A stretch of DNA of 53,436 nucleotides from CAZRZN01 sp964604565 (lineage in GTDB: Bacteria; Pseudomonadota; Alphaproteobacteria; Rhodobacterales; Rhodobacteraceae), in the NCBI GenBank assembly GCA_964604565.1, contig CAZRZN010000004.1:1-53436 (forward strand), given 5' to 3'. This document shows, in pieces, positions 17,090 to 25,809 of the stretch. The translations under genes were made by a program, and so were the position numbers. The notes under the pieces were generated by a model. That model saw only the letters and a list, made by a program, of their open reading frames with translations, ran no database searches and was not told the DNA's origin. The stretch's first letter is position 1. Each line of letters starts with the position of its first letter.

Positions 17090-17118
17090 CTTGCGCGGAT
17101 CGCCCGTCGCGCCCATAT
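17090..17118 (+). promoter_or_regulatory. Heat-shock (RpoH-type) promoter candidate for hsp20
   Basis: CTTGCG and CCATAT are separated by exactly 17 bases, close to the alphaproteobacterial sigma-32 consensus (CTTGAA-N17-CCATAT). The element lies 66 bases before the Hsp20 ATG, in the right orientation. The match together with the heat-shock gene downstream makes this a good candidate. Confidence 0.6.
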
Positions 17119-17183
17119 TCTTTGCAAGCGGGTTGCCTGATGGGGCCCGTGCGTGACGGTCGCTTGTGCCAAAGGACGTGTCG

Positions 17184-17594
17184 ATGACCAAACTGACCTT
17201 GGGGTCCTATCCCCATATGCTCGGGTTCGAGCAGCTCGAACGTCTGCTTGAGCGGACGGCGAAGACCAGCGAAGGCTATCCGCCCTTCAACATCGAGCAA
17301 ACTTCGGATCACTCCTATCGCATCACTCTTGCGGTCGCGGGTTTCTGCGAAGGCGACCTGTCGATTACCGTGGAAGACCGGCAACTGGTCATCCGGGGGC
17401 GGCAACGCGAAGACGACTCTGACCGCGTGTTTTTGCATCGCGGGATTGCCGCGCGGCAGTTTCAACGCACGTTTGTCTTGGCGGATGGCGTGGAAGTGGG
17501 TGAAGCTTTGATGGAGAACGGGTTGTTGCACGTCGATCTGTCGATGACCCGGCCCGACACCGTTGTGCAGACGATCACGATCAAAAAGGGGTAA
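17184..17594 (+). CDS. Small heat-shock protein (Hsp20/IbpA family)
   Basis: The 136-residue protein has a short N-terminal arm (about 1-35), an alpha-crystallin domain (about 36-125) with YRITLAVAGFCEGDLSITV and the conserved end GLLHVDLSMTRP, and a short C-terminal tail (TITIKKG). Small Hsp20 chaperones hold unfolding clients in oligomers for refolding by DnaK/ClpB. The ATG at 17184 is chosen because AAAGGA lies 7 bases upstream. It is followed after five bases by a DUF1150 gene. A CTTGCG-N17-CCATAT promoter suggests RpoH control. Confidence 0.93.
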   Translation: MTKLTLGSYPHMLGFEQLERLLERTAKTSEGYPPFNIEQTSDHSYRITLAVAGFCEGDLSITVEDRQLVIRGRQREDDSDRVFLHRGIAARQFQRTFVLADGVEVGEALMENGLLHVDLSMTRPDTVVQTITIKKG

Positions 17595-17599
17595 GACTG

Positions 17600-17827
17600 A
17601 TGCATGCCAAATATGACTTTGACAAGCTTGTCGAGGGCCGGACGGTCTATGTTCGCTCCGTGAAGACCGACGATCTTCCCGATGAGGTGCGCGAGCAAGT
17701 GCACGGCAGCGACACGCTTTATGCCGTTCACCGGCCCGATGGCGAGCGGCTGGCACTGGTCAAGGACCGGTCGCTGGCGTTCACGCTGGCCCGGCAAAAC
17801 GATCTGGCGCCGGTGGCTGTGCACTGA
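17600..17827 (+). CDS. DUF1150 family protein
   Basis: This 75-residue acidic protein belongs to the alphaproteobacterial DUF1150 family, recognisable by the segments VYVRSVKTDDLPDEVREQ and LYAVHRPDGERLALVKDR. Function is not established. The five-base gap to hsp20 and the familiar pairing of the two genes suggest a shared role in the heat response. No signal peptide or membrane segment is visible. Confidence 0.85.
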   Translation: MHAKYDFDKLVEGRTVYVRSVKTDDLPDEVREQVHGSDTLYAVHRPDGERLALVKDRSLAFTLARQNDLAPVAVH

Positions 17828-17920
17828 CAGGCTTAGATCACATGCGGCGCTCCTGGCATTCAGGGGCGCCATACGTGTGGAGTTTGGCCCAGACCAGTGG
17901 CCCATGGATAGAATTTGCGA

Positions 17921-18637
17921 TTACATCCCCGGTCGTGTCGGTGGCCAGATACCGAACCGTTTCCACAGGTAACGCGCGGCGGCTGCATTGTCCGCTGCCC
18001 GGGCCGTATGCGTCTGTAGGGCCCCCTGCCGGTCAAGCGGTGTGACGCAGGCGCGCGCGCCGGGGGCGATCCGCAGCGGCGTTCCCGACAGGGCCCGCAG
18101 ACCGGACAACCAGATATCGTCGACGGGACGCGCAACCTCGGGCACCTGAAAGACACGCGGGTCCAGCATCGGACCTTGGATCAGGACGCCGGAGAACCCT
18201 TGGGCGATATCGGAAAAGGGCGGAGCGGCGCCCTGTCGTTTCAAACGGTCCACGGACCAGCCGGACCCAGCCGTCACTTCCCCGGGTCGCGCGGCGGCGC
18301 AGAGCGCCGCCAGCCATTCGGGACCATACAGACAATCATCATCACAGTAGACCAGCGGCGCATGCGGGAAAGCGCGGAGCGTCGGCAGCAGCTTTGTCGC
18401 GGGACCGTGATCCTGATCGGACCAGAGCAGCGTCACCCCATTCGGCAGGGGTGGTGGCACGACGCCGCCGGGAAATCTTCGGTAGGCGGGAGGAAGGCAC
18501 AGGATCACCCGCGCGGCACCTTGAGACAGCAGGCTTTCGAGCACCTCTCCCAATGCGGGGAAACGCGGTGGAATGGACGTCAGCGTGATGATCGTGTCAG
18601 AAGGATAGATCGCAGGTCTGCCACAGTTTCGGGACAT
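17921..18637 (-). CDS. Glycosyltransferase-like protein
   Basis: A 238-residue protein with a GT-A-like core. It opens SDTIITLTSIPPRF, continues with DHGPATKLLPTLRAF, and has an acidic VYCDDDCLYGPEWL motif (residues 97-110) at the place of the DxD metal/nucleotide-sugar site. The C-terminal half carries VDDIWLSGL, which resembles acceptor or catalytic acidic residues in related enzymes. No membrane segment is visible, so it is probably cytoplasmic. It stands alone, with a 490-bp gene-free stretch before the next gene. Donor and acceptor are unknown. Confidence 0.65.
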   Translation of the reverse strand: MSRNCGRPAIYPSDTIITLTSIPPRFPALGEVLESLLSQGAARVILCLPPAYRRFPGGVVPPPLPNGVTLLWSDQDHGPATKLLPTLRAFPHAPLVYCDDDCLYGPEWLAALCAAARPGEVTAGSGWSVDRLKRQGAAPPFSDIAQGFSGVLIQGPMLDPRVFQVPEVARPVDDIWLSGLRALSGTPLRIAPGARACVTPLDRQGALQTHTARAADNAAAARYLWKRFGIWPPTRPGM

Positions 18638-19127
18638 GCGCGTTTCTTAGCAGGCTGCATCGTTGAAGGTCCATCACCATGGCGTTCGCGCCTTTGACAG
18701 CGTGTATCCGGTTTTCCGATGCCTTGTCAGACTGGAAGCCCCGGTCAAATCTTGCGTTTCTCCGGGGGAGAGCGGTGGACCGCCGAAGAAAATCCTTTCC
18801 AAGGCCGCGCGCCTGTCTGGCATCCGAAAGCGTCAGTAGCCCCAAGCTGAAGATGGGCGGGACGCCGCGACACTGCTGGAGATCACCGGCAATATTCGGA
18901 TGACGGGAATGGCGGCGGGAATCATACCCGGCGTGATCGTCGGCTTGGCCCTGCCAGATCTTTTGCCACCTTGGTGGAGCATGACTTTCTGCGGTGCGGG
19001 TGCCTTCCAAGAATCCTTCCTGATCAGAGGCTTGTTCTCTTGGCTGCGCGGTGTCACCGGCGCGGCCTTGACAGGTCATGGCCTCGCAGGCGTCAATGGT
19101 TGGGTGGTGACCGGACAGGAGGGCAAG
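18638..19127. other. 490-bp stretch without a convincing gene
   Basis: Open frames exist on both strands but are short or rich in Arg/Pro/Ser, as expected of non-coding high-GC DNA. No terminator, promoter match or repeat stands out. The last 80 bases carry the ribosome-binding site (AGGAGGG at 19117-19123) of the following gene. Confidence 0.5.
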
Positions 19128-20360
19128 ATGCTGAGACTGAGCTTGATCGCAGCCCTTGCCCTGTGCATCTGCCTGCCCGGAGTGCGGGCCGAGGCACGCG
19201 ATGTGCATGTTGCCTGTGTGCAGGGACAACTGGCGGCGCTTGGGCACGATCCCGGACCGGTGGACGGGTTGAGCGGGCCGCAGACGCGTGCGGCGCTGTC
19301 CGAATATGTCTCGACCGTCACGGCGGAAGAGGGTCGCGCGCACTTCGATCTGCTGCCGGAGTTTTCGAGCCGCGCTGCGGTGGGCTGGTGTAGGGAGATC
19401 GGGTTGCGTGCCCCGGAGGCCGCTGCGCTGATGCCCTCGGCCAATGCGCCGGAGATGTTCATCGGGCCGAATGTTCATCCCGAAATGGCCAGCCATCTGG
19501 CCAAGGCCTTTTCCGAAGCGGAGGGCTTTCTCTATCGCCGCTATGGCATCGAGGTGGCCAGCCAAGTCAAGATCGTTGCCGCAACCAACGTCGAGGCCTG
19601 GCATGCCGAGGTCGACAAGGCCGGAACGATGAAGCTTCAGGGTTGGGCGGAGGTGCGCGCGCGGGCGCGCCGCGACTGCGAGACGGAATTCGGCCTTGGG
19701 GCAAGCGCATCCCGCGATGGACTCGCGTTCTGCGGCAGCGTCCTTGCGCTGAGGGAACCGAAGCTCAGAGATCTTTACCAGATGGTTCTGTCGGTCACCA
19801 TGACGCATGAACTGGTGCACAACGTGCAACGCGAATTCAGCTACGACAAGGTTGCGCGCTGGGTGCGCAATCCGGATGGGGTGCGGCCGCGCATGGGGCC
19901 TGCCTGGATGGTCGAAGGGACGGCGCAGGTGGTGGAGCAGGCCTTCATGGAAGAACGCTTTGATCGGCTGGAACCTGCCCTTCACGTGATGCGGGCGCAG
20001 GCGGCGGCCTCCGACCTGACACTCAGGAACATCCGGCTGTCCGGTCAGGTGCGCGAGGCAGAGGCCTATGACGTGTCGGCCTATGCGGTGGCGATGCTTT
20101 TGGAACGCTACGGCGAAGAGACCCTTTTCCGTTATTGGCGCGCCGTGGGCGAGACCGACAACTGGTATACCGCGTTCGAAGACACCTATGGCATGACAGT
20201 GCAGGAATTCGAGGATCTCTATACCACACTGCGCGACGACGGGATGGCGCAGCGTGAGTTCCTGGCGGATCGGGACATGAACGGGGATCGCGCCCTGGCC
20301 CACCGGCCGCTGACGGAGGCAGAGTTGCTACGGTTGCCGCGCAATCCACCGACGGAGTAG
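19128..20360 (+). CDS. Secreted putative zinc metallopeptidase with peptidoglycan-binding-like N-terminus (copy 1)
   Basis: The 410-residue protein starts with a signal peptide (MLRLSLIAALALCICLPGVRA). Residues 28-62 (CVQGQLAALGHDPGPVDG and the following TRAAL) resemble a PG_binding_1 repeat. The C-terminal half carries HELVH at residues 227-231 and WMVEGTAQ with Glu263, the layout of a gluzincin zinc protease (HExxH plus a downstream glutamate). Mature cysteines at 30, 88, 184 and 202 recur in the next gene and probably form two disulfides. A strong AGGAGGG five bases before the ATG fixes the start. Cleavage of envelope peptides or proteins is the likely role, but the substrate is unknown and no named family was recognised. 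Confidence 0.75.
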   Translation: MLRLSLIAALALCICLPGVRAEARDVHVACVQGQLAALGHDPGPVDGLSGPQTRAALSEYVSTVTAEEGRAHFDLLPEFSSRAAVGWCREIGLRAPEAAALMPSANAPEMFIGPNVHPEMASHLAKAFSEAEGFLYRRYGIEVASQVKIVAATNVEAWHAEVDKAGTMKLQGWAEVRARARRDCETEFGLGASASRDGLAFCGSVLALREPKLRDLYQMVLSVTMTHELVHNVQREFSYDKVARWVRNPDGVRPRMGPAWMVEGTAQVVEQAFMEERFDRLEPALHVMRAQAAASDLTLRNIRLSGQVREAEAYDVSAYAVAMLLERYGEETLFRYWRAVGETDNWYTAFEDTYGMTVQEFEDLYTTLRDDGMAQREFLADRDMNGDRALAHRPLTEAELLRLPRNPPTE

Positions 20361-20432
20361 GCGAAGCCTTACTTGATCGGATCCGTGACTTGCGCTCCGA
20401 TAGGGGCACTATCCGCATCGGGGGACCGGGTC

Positions 20433-21662
20433 ATGCATCTGCGAAACTTCGTTATGTCACTGGCGACATGTATCGCGGGGCTTGCGGGTCCGGTGTGGGC
20501 CTCTGACCTGCATGTGACCTGCGTGCAGGAACAATTGTCGGTGCTGGGCTTCGATCCTGGGCCGGTCGATGGACGTGACGGCAATGCGACCCGCCGCGCC
20601 CTGGCGGATTTCCTCGGGCATCTGCCAGAAACGGAAAGCCGCGCCGTCTTCGCAGCCCTGCCGGAATTCTCGGAACGTGCGGCGGTCGGCTGGTGCCGGG
20701 AGATCGGTAACCATGTCGCAGAGGCGGCGGACCTCATGCCGGCTGCGGAACCGCCCCTGATCCTGACACCCGACGACATCTCCCCAGAGATCCGCAGCTA
20801 TATTCGGCAATCCTATGAGGATGCGCGACAACTTTTTGCGCAGGAATACGGAATCCGGACTGCAAGCAAGCCCGTTCTCATTGTCGCCTTCGGCCGCGAC
20901 GACCTTGAGCGGTTGCTGCGAAAGCCCGTTCCCGGTATCCCGGACCTGCCGGAGGCGGCGGCGCGGCACACCGCCGAGGACCTCTGCGTCGGGGTCGAAC
21001 GCGTCCTCGGGGCAGCTTACCGCCACCGGATCGCACTGTGCATGCCCCGCATGGATCAGGCGGCCATCCGGTCCTATGACATTTGGAAGGCGCGCTACCA
21101 TTGGGTGATGCTGCACGAATACATGCATCATGTGCAGCGCGAGATGAGCTTTGACAAGACCGAAGCTGCCTGGAACGAACGGCCCCGCATGGGCCCGGCC
21201 TGGATGGTGGAAGGCAGCGCCTACATGGCAGAGATCAAGGCGCGGATCGGACCCACGCGGGAGGTTTCCCCACCGATGGTGTTTTCACTGCGGGCGGCGG
21301 ACAGTGACGACCCCATTCCGCTGGACGGGATCCGCAAGCAGAACAGCGTCAAGAGCGGCGCGGAATACGCCGCCTCAAACCTTGCCGTGGCCCTGCTGTC
21401 GCTACGCTTCGGTGAAGATCGGATGATCGAATTCTGGCGTGCGGCGGGAGAGCTGGATGATTGGCCGCAGGCCTTTGAACAGGCCTACGGCTTTCCCATG
21501 ACGGAATTCGAAACCATGTTCGAAGACTTGCGGGCGGACAATGCAAGGCTGGCGCAGTTCGCGGGGGCGGAGGCGCCCTATGATTTGCGCACATTGACCA
21601 GATCCCTGCGTGTGGCGCGGCGGATGGGCCATGCAGGACGTGCGCGCCAAGTCCTGAAATAG
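20433..21662 (+). CDS. Secreted putative zinc metallopeptidase with peptidoglycan-binding-like N-terminus (copy 2)
   Basis: A 409-residue paralogue of the preceding gene, 72 bases downstream. Signal peptide near 1-23; the repeat-like CVQEQLSVLGFDPGPVDG again begins with Cys30. HEYMH spans residues 228-232 and WMVEGSAY carries Glu260. Mature cysteines fall at 30, 88, 185 and 203, one residue shift at most from copy 1. Shared blocks include PEFSERAAVGWCREIG and RPRMGPAWMVEG, while much of the rest has diverged, so the duplication is old. The C-terminus ends without copy 1's proline-rich tail. The gene is closed by a bidirectional terminator. Confidence 0.75.
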   Translation: MHLRNFVMSLATCIAGLAGPVWASDLHVTCVQEQLSVLGFDPGPVDGRDGNATRRALADFLGHLPETESRAVFAALPEFSERAAVGWCREIGNHVAEAADLMPAAEPPLILTPDDISPEIRSYIRQSYEDARQLFAQEYGIRTASKPVLIVAFGRDDLERLLRKPVPGIPDLPEAAARHTAEDLCVGVERVLGAAYRHRIALCMPRMDQAAIRSYDIWKARYHWVMLHEYMHHVQREMSFDKTEAAWNERPRMGPAWMVEGSAYMAEIKARIGPTREVSPPMVFSLRAADSDDPIPLDGIRKQNSVKSGAEYAASNLAVALLSLRFGEDRMIEFWRAAGELDDWPQAFEQAYGFPMTEFETMFEDLRADNARLAQFAGAEAPYDLRTLTRSLRVARRMGHAGRARQVLK

Positions 21663-21692
21663 AAAAAGCCCGGCCGTGCTGCCGGGCTTTTT
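21663..21692. terminator. Bidirectional rho-independent terminator
   Basis: AAAAAGCCCGGC and GCCGGGCTTTTT form a perfect 12-bp inverted repeat around a 6-nt loop, so each strand ends in a T run. It separates the convergent metallopeptidase gene and sat-cysC. Confidence 0.93.
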
Positions 21693-21715
21693 GATTGGCT
21701 TGGGATGGTGGGGCG

Positions 21716-23431
21716 TTATCCCGCGATCAGTCCCATCGCTTCCAGCTTGAGGATGACCTGCTGGGCGCAATTGTCCACCTCGATATTTTCGGTTTCGACG
21801 ACGAGTTCGGCGTTCTCTGGGATCTCATAGGGATCGGAAATCCCGGTGAATTCCTTGATCTTGCCTTCGCGTGCGAGTTTATACAGGCCCTTGCGGTCGC
21901 GACGTTCGCATTCCTCCAGCGATGTGGCCACATGCACCTCGCAAAAGGCGCCGTATTGCTCGATCATCTCACGCACGGCCCGGCGGGTCGCGGTGTAAGG
22001 CGCGATCGGTGCGCAGATCGCGATTCCGCCGTTCTTGGTGATCTCGGAGGCGACATAGCCGATGCGCTTGATGTTCAGGTCGCGATGTTCCTTGGAAAAG
22101 CCCAGTTCGGAGGACAGATGCTTGCGCACCACATCGCCATCAAGCAGCGTCACAGGCCGGCCGCCCATCTCCATCAGCTTGACCATCAGCGCGTTGGCGA
22201 TGGTCGACTTGCCCGAACCCGACAGGCCGGTCAGCAGGATCGTAAAGCCCTGATTGGACCGCGGTGGCCGGGTGCGGCGCAGTTCCGCCACGACTTCCGG
22301 AAAGGAGAACCATTCGGGGATTTCCAGACCTTCGGCCAGACGGCGGCGCAATTCCGTGCCCGAGATGTTCAGGATCGTGACATCGTCCTTGTCTGCAATC
22401 TCATCGGCGGGTTCATATTGCGCGCGTTCCTGCACGTAGACCATATGTTTGAAGTCGACCATTTCGCAGCCGATTTCGGACTGATGCGCGCGGAACAGTT
22501 CCTGTGCATCGTAGGGGCCGTAGAAATCCTCTCCGGCCGAGTTTTTGCCGGGACCGGCATGGTCGCGGCCGACGATGAAATGCGTGCACCCGTGGTTGGC
22601 GCGGATCAGTCCGTGCCAGACAGCCTCGCGCGGGCCGGCCATGCGCATCGCGAGGTTCAGCAGCGACATGGTCGTGGTCGACTGCGGATATTTGTCGATA
22701 ACCGCCTCGTAGCACCGCACGCGGGTAAAGTGATCGACGTCCCCGGGCTTTGTCAGGCCGACGACCGGATGGATCAACAGGTTTGCCTGTGACTCCTTGG
22801 CCGCGCGGAAGGTCAGTTCCTGATGGGCGCGGTGCAGCGGGTTGCGTGTCTGAAAGGCCACCACCTTGCGCCAGCCCATCTTGCGGAAGAAAGCGCGCAA
22901 TTCATTGGGCGTGTCGCGCCGCGCACGGAAATCATAGTGAACCGGCTGCTGGATGCCAGTGATCGGACCGCCAAGGTAGATCTTGCCCGCCTGATTGTGC
23001 AGGTAGTAAACGGCCGGATGCGCCTGATCGTCGGCGCCAAAGACCTTTTCCGCCTCACGCGCCTTGTTCGGTTCCCATTTGTCCGTGACGGTCATCGTTG
23101 CGAGGATCACGCCCTCCTGATCGCGCAGGGCAATGTCCTGACCAAGTTCGACGGACTCTGCGAATTTCTCGGAGACGTCCAGCGTGATCGGCATCGGCCA
23201 GAGCGCGCCATCCGCCAGACGCATCGTTTCGACGACGCTGTCATAGTCTTCTTCGGACATGAAGCCCTTGAGCGGGTTGAAGCCACCGTTCATCAGCAAT
23301 TCGAGGTCACAGACCTGCCTTGGGCTGAGGTCGTGGCTGGTCAGATCACCTGCTTCGACCTTGAGCTTTTGGGCGCTGTCATACGACACATACAGCTCGG
23401 GGATCGGAGCGAGGTTGTTCGGCATTCTCAT
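21716..23431 (-). CDS. sat-cysC: Bifunctional sulfate adenylyltransferase / adenylylsulfate kinase
   Basis: A 571-residue fusion that activates sulfate to APS and then phosphorylates it to PAPS. The ATP sulfurylase part (about 1-390) carries QTRNPLHRAH (194-203) and GRDHAGPG (288-295). ISGTELR (356-362) closes it. The APS kinase part (about 393-571) has the P-loop GLSGSGKST (402-410), the DGDVVRKHL block and a GISDPYEIP end. The order Sat-CysC matches many alphaproteobacterial fusions. Start at 23431 follows GAGAG; the next methionine two codons on is an alternative. trxB, whose product can feed reductant to PAPS reductase via thioredoxin, lies upstream on the same strand. Confidence 0.96.
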   Translation of the reverse strand: MRMPNNLAPIPELYVSYDSAQKLKVEAGDLTSHDLSPRQVCDLELLMNGGFNPLKGFMSEEDYDSVVETMRLADGALWPMPITLDVSEKFAESVELGQDIALRDQEGVILATMTVTDKWEPNKAREAEKVFGADDQAHPAVYYLHNQAGKIYLGGPITGIQQPVHYDFRARRDTPNELRAFFRKMGWRKVVAFQTRNPLHRAHQELTFRAAKESQANLLIHPVVGLTKPGDVDHFTRVRCYEAVIDKYPQSTTTMSLLNLAMRMAGPREAVWHGLIRANHGCTHFIVGRDHAGPGKNSAGEDFYGPYDAQELFRAHQSEIGCEMVDFKHMVYVQERAQYEPADEIADKDDVTILNISGTELRRRLAEGLEIPEWFSFPEVVAELRRTRPPRSNQGFTILLTGLSGSGKSTIANALMVKLMEMGGRPVTLLDGDVVRKHLSSELGFSKEHRDLNIKRIGYVASEITKNGGIAICAPIAPYTATRRAVREMIEQYGAFCEVHVATSLEECERRDRKGLYKLAREGKIKEFTGISDPYEIPENAELVVETENIEVDNCAQQVILKLEAMGLIAG

Positions 23432-24039
23432 GAAACTCTCATTCGGCTGGAACAGGGCTGCCGGCACGGCAGACCTCGGCGGTTCCGCCGCCCTTAGCGA
23501 GGTGACCGTCGCGGATCAAGTATACGGGCCCCGAAGGTGGCGAAATGCCGCTTTGCGTTGCACGCATGCCTACGCCGTCGTCTTGGTGGCCAATGCTGTT
23601 CTTGCGCTCCGCCGGTTGAGGGGAGAACTGGCCATCGACGGCCCCGACCCGCCTGCGCCAAGGCGTCAGGCCCCGCGAGGCTTATGGGTATTAACCCTTT
23701 GCCAACTGCGCGATATGGCGATGTAAGGCGTGATCGTCCGCGTGGCACGGCATCAGACCGCCCGAGAACACCTGCTCAAAGGACCGTGCTTTCCGGGCAT
23801 GGGGCGGTTCGGCAGCGTGACGGGATGGACACCGCCCGTGGCAACGCCGTTGGGGTGGGAGAACCCGAGAAAAGTCTTGAGAAACTTCACTGCATGCCCG
23901 GCCCACGCAGCACCCGGGGCGCCGCTTTAAGATCACAGCAGACTGGGGCAGCAGTGTGCACCTGTCGCTGCAAATCTGCGCTGGGATCCTGACAGGAGAA
24001 ACCACTCCGCAATCCGGGCATGTGCAGCGCCACAGGACG
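23432..24039. other. 608-bp stretch without a convincing gene
   Basis: This is the region between sat-cysC and the trxB stop. It should contain the sat-cysC promoter, but I found no good -35/-10 pair. Short frames occur on both strands, including a minus-strand frame ending at 23691 whose last 30 codons look codon-biased. None has a ribosome-binding site or a recognisable domain. It could hold gene remnants. Confidence 0.4.
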
Positions 24040-25044
24040 TCATTCCGCGGCGGATGTTTCGGCCCCGTAGCCCAGCGGTTCTGTGACAACCTTGCCGCTG
24101 TCGAGATTCTGTTCCGCCAGCCAGCGCTCTGCCTCCAGCGCAGCCATGCAACCCATGCCCGCAGAGGTCACCGCCTGTCGATACTTGTGATCCGTCAGAT
24201 CCCCCGCGGCAAAGACACCGGGGATCGAGGTGGCGGTGCTGTCCGGCTGGGTCACGACATAGCCGCCCATGTGCGTTTCCAGCACATCCTTGACCAATTC
24301 GTTGGACGGCGCATGGCCAATGGCCACAAAGACACCCGCACAGGGGATCTCCGTCATCTCGCCGGTCTTCACGTTTTTGACCCGGACGCCAGTGACGCCC
24401 TTGGGCATGTCGTCTCCCAGAACTTCGTCGAGCTGGTGGAACCACAGCGGTTGGATCTTGGGGTGTTTGAACAGCCGATCCTGAAGGATCTTTTCGGCGC
24501 GCAATTCATCCCTGCGGTGGATCAACGTAACCTTCGAGGCGAAGTTCGTCAGGAACAGCGCCTCTTCGACGGCGGTGTTGCCCCCACCGATGACCACGAT
24601 TTCCTTGCCGCGATAAAAGAATCCGTCACAGGTCGCACAGGCGGAGACGCCGAACCCCTTGAAGGCGTCCTCGGAGGGCAGACCCAGCCATTTTGCCCGC
24701 GCGCCCGTTGCAAGGATGACCGCGTCCGCCGTGTAGGTGGTGCCGCTGTCGCCATGCGCCACGAAGGGGTGCCGGTCGAGATCCAGCTTGTTGATGATGT
24801 CACCGATGATTTCCGTCCCGACGGCGCGGGCATGAGCCTCCATGCGGACCATCAGTTCGGGTCCCTGCACCTCTGTGTCGCCGGGCCAGTTCTCCACCTC
24901 GGTGGTGGTCGTCAGCTGGCCGCCCGGTTCCAGCCCCTGCACGAGAATCGGGTCGAGCATTGCCCGCGACGCATAGACCGCTGCCGTGTATCCGGCCGGG
25001 CCGGACCCGACGATGAGAGCCTTGGTATGGCGTGTCTTGGACAT
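24040..25044 (-). CDS. trxB: Thioredoxin-disulfide reductase
   Basis: A 334-residue low-molecular-weight thioredoxin reductase. The FAD-binding GSGPAGYTAA lies near residue 13, the redox pair C136-A-T-C139 in SACATCDG is intact, the NADPH site is IGGGNTAVEEA around 152-162, and the C-terminal FAD motif is GVFAAGDLTDHKYRQA. Residues 318-334 form a short alanine/glutamate-rich tail. It keeps thioredoxin reduced for ribonucleotide, peroxide and PAPS reduction. It is divergent from an Lrp-type regulator, an arrangement also seen for lrp and trxB in E. coli. Confidence 0.97.
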   Translation of the reverse strand: MSKTRHTKALIVGSGPAGYTAAVYASRAMLDPILVQGLEPGGQLTTTTEVENWPGDTEVQGPELMVRMEAHARAVGTEIIGDIINKLDLDRHPFVAHGDSGTTYTADAVILATGARAKWLGLPSEDAFKGFGVSACATCDGFFYRGKEIVVIGGGNTAVEEALFLTNFASKVTLIHRRDELRAEKILQDRLFKHPKIQPLWFHQLDEVLGDDMPKGVTGVRVKNVKTGEMTEIPCAGVFVAIGHAPSNELVKDVLETHMGGYVVTQPDSTATSIPGVFAAGDLTDHKYRQAVTSAGMGCMAALEAERWLAEQNLDSGKVVTEPLGYGAETSAAE

Positions 25045-25142
25045 TGGGGTCTCCTTTGCGACGCTGTCGGGGTGATATAGCCGTATGGTGCCGGTGAAAA
25101 AAGAGGGGTGGCGCCGTGCCGCGGATTTGGGCGGTGCCGGAA

Positions 25143-25198
25143 AATAATCTTGCGTCCTATTGAAATATTATTGCGCGTTAGCGCCGGCCTGTTATAAC
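25143..25198 (+). promoter_or_regulatory. Promoter and AT-rich dyad upstream of the Lrp-type gene
   Basis: TTGCGC (25171-25176), a 16-base spacer and TATAAC (25193-25198) end 25 bases before the Lrp ATG. Just upstream is an AATAAT-N18-ATTATT dyad (25143-25172) in an unusually AT-rich patch, the sort of site Lrp-family proteins bind. Both could govern autoregulation and the divergent trxB. Confidence 0.45.
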
Positions 25199-25223
25199 AA
25201 TCGTGAAAATTAGGGGGGCGAGG

Positions 25224-25724
25224 ATGCCAAGTCACAGGCTTGATCCGATCGATCGCAAGATTTTGGCTGAACTGCAAGCCGATGGCCGGATGACGAACGT
25301 CGAACTGGCGCGCCGTGTCGGGATTTCGGCGCCACCCTGCCTGCGTCGCGTGCGCGTGCTGGAAGAGCAGGGATATATCCTTGGGTATCATGCGGATGTG
25401 GACAGCCGTGAACTGGGATTCGAGGTGCAGGTCTTTGTAATGGTCGGATTGCAAAGCCAGGCGGAGGTCGATCTCAGTGCCTTCGAGGACCGGTGCCGCG
25501 CCTGGCCACTGGTCCGCGAATGCCACATGCTGAATGGCGAAGTGGATTTTATCCTGAAATGCGTGGCGCCGGATCTGTCCACCTTTCAGAGCTTTCTGAC
25601 CGGAAACCTGCTGACCACGCCGAATGTCGCGAGCGTCAAGACGTCATTGGTGATCCGCAATGCCAAGGATGATCCCGGCGTGCCCTTCGAGGTTCTCGAA
25701 GAGCGGCTGAGCCGTAACGCCTGA
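25224..25724 (+). CDS. Lrp/AsnC-family transcriptional regulator
   Basis: A 166-residue regulator with an N-terminal HTH (about 5-62; LDPIDRKILAELQADGRMTNVELARR in pieces and ISAPPCLRRVRVLEEQGYI) and a C-terminal RAM effector domain (about 70-155). The ATG at 25224 is preceded by GGGGGGCGAGG; a GTG seven codons upstream is less likely. It faces trxB divergently. The C-terminal end VPFEVLEERLSRNA is ordinary. Ligand, probably an amino acid, is not determinable. The DNA just downstream is disturbed by a tandem repeat and an assembly gap. Confidence 0.92.
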   Translation: MPSHRLDPIDRKILAELQADGRMTNVELARRVGISAPPCLRRVRVLEEQGYILGYHADVDSRELGFEVQVFVMVGLQSQAEVDLSAFEDRCRAWPLVRECHMLNGEVDFILKCVAPDLSTFQSFLTGNLLTTPNVASVKTSLVIRNAKDDPGVPFEVLEERLSRNA

Positions 25725-25785
25725 CGCCCCAAAACGCGTAGTGATGAAATGGCGACCCCGCAGAGCGCGGGAAATTCAGGACACT

Positions 25786-25809
25786 ATTGCACATAGCATT
25801 GCACATAGC
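25786..25809. repeat. Perfect 12-nt tandem repeat, two copies
   Basis: ATTGCACATAGC occurs twice in direct succession (25786-25797 and 25798-25809). The second copy runs into the 55-nt sequence that is duplicated across the assembly gap, so the true copy number in the genome may be larger. Confidence 0.9.

Noticed and set aside
17014..17183. RNA thermometer (ROSE-like) in the hsp20 leader
   Set aside because: I could not draw a stem that sequesters the AAAGGA ribosome-binding site convincingly, so only the promoter is reported.
18597..20303. 568-codon open frame on the minus strand
   Set aside because: Composition is Arg/His/Gln-rich and it lies opposite the metallopeptidase gene, which has a signal peptide, conserved motifs and a strong ribosome-binding site. 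It is an antisense shadow of high-GC coding DNA.
23691..24089. 132-codon minus-strand frame with several cysteines downstream of trxB
   Set aside because: It begins inside the trxB coding region in another frame, has no ribosome-binding site, and no family pattern. The last 30 codons look somewhat codon-biased, but not enough to call a gene.
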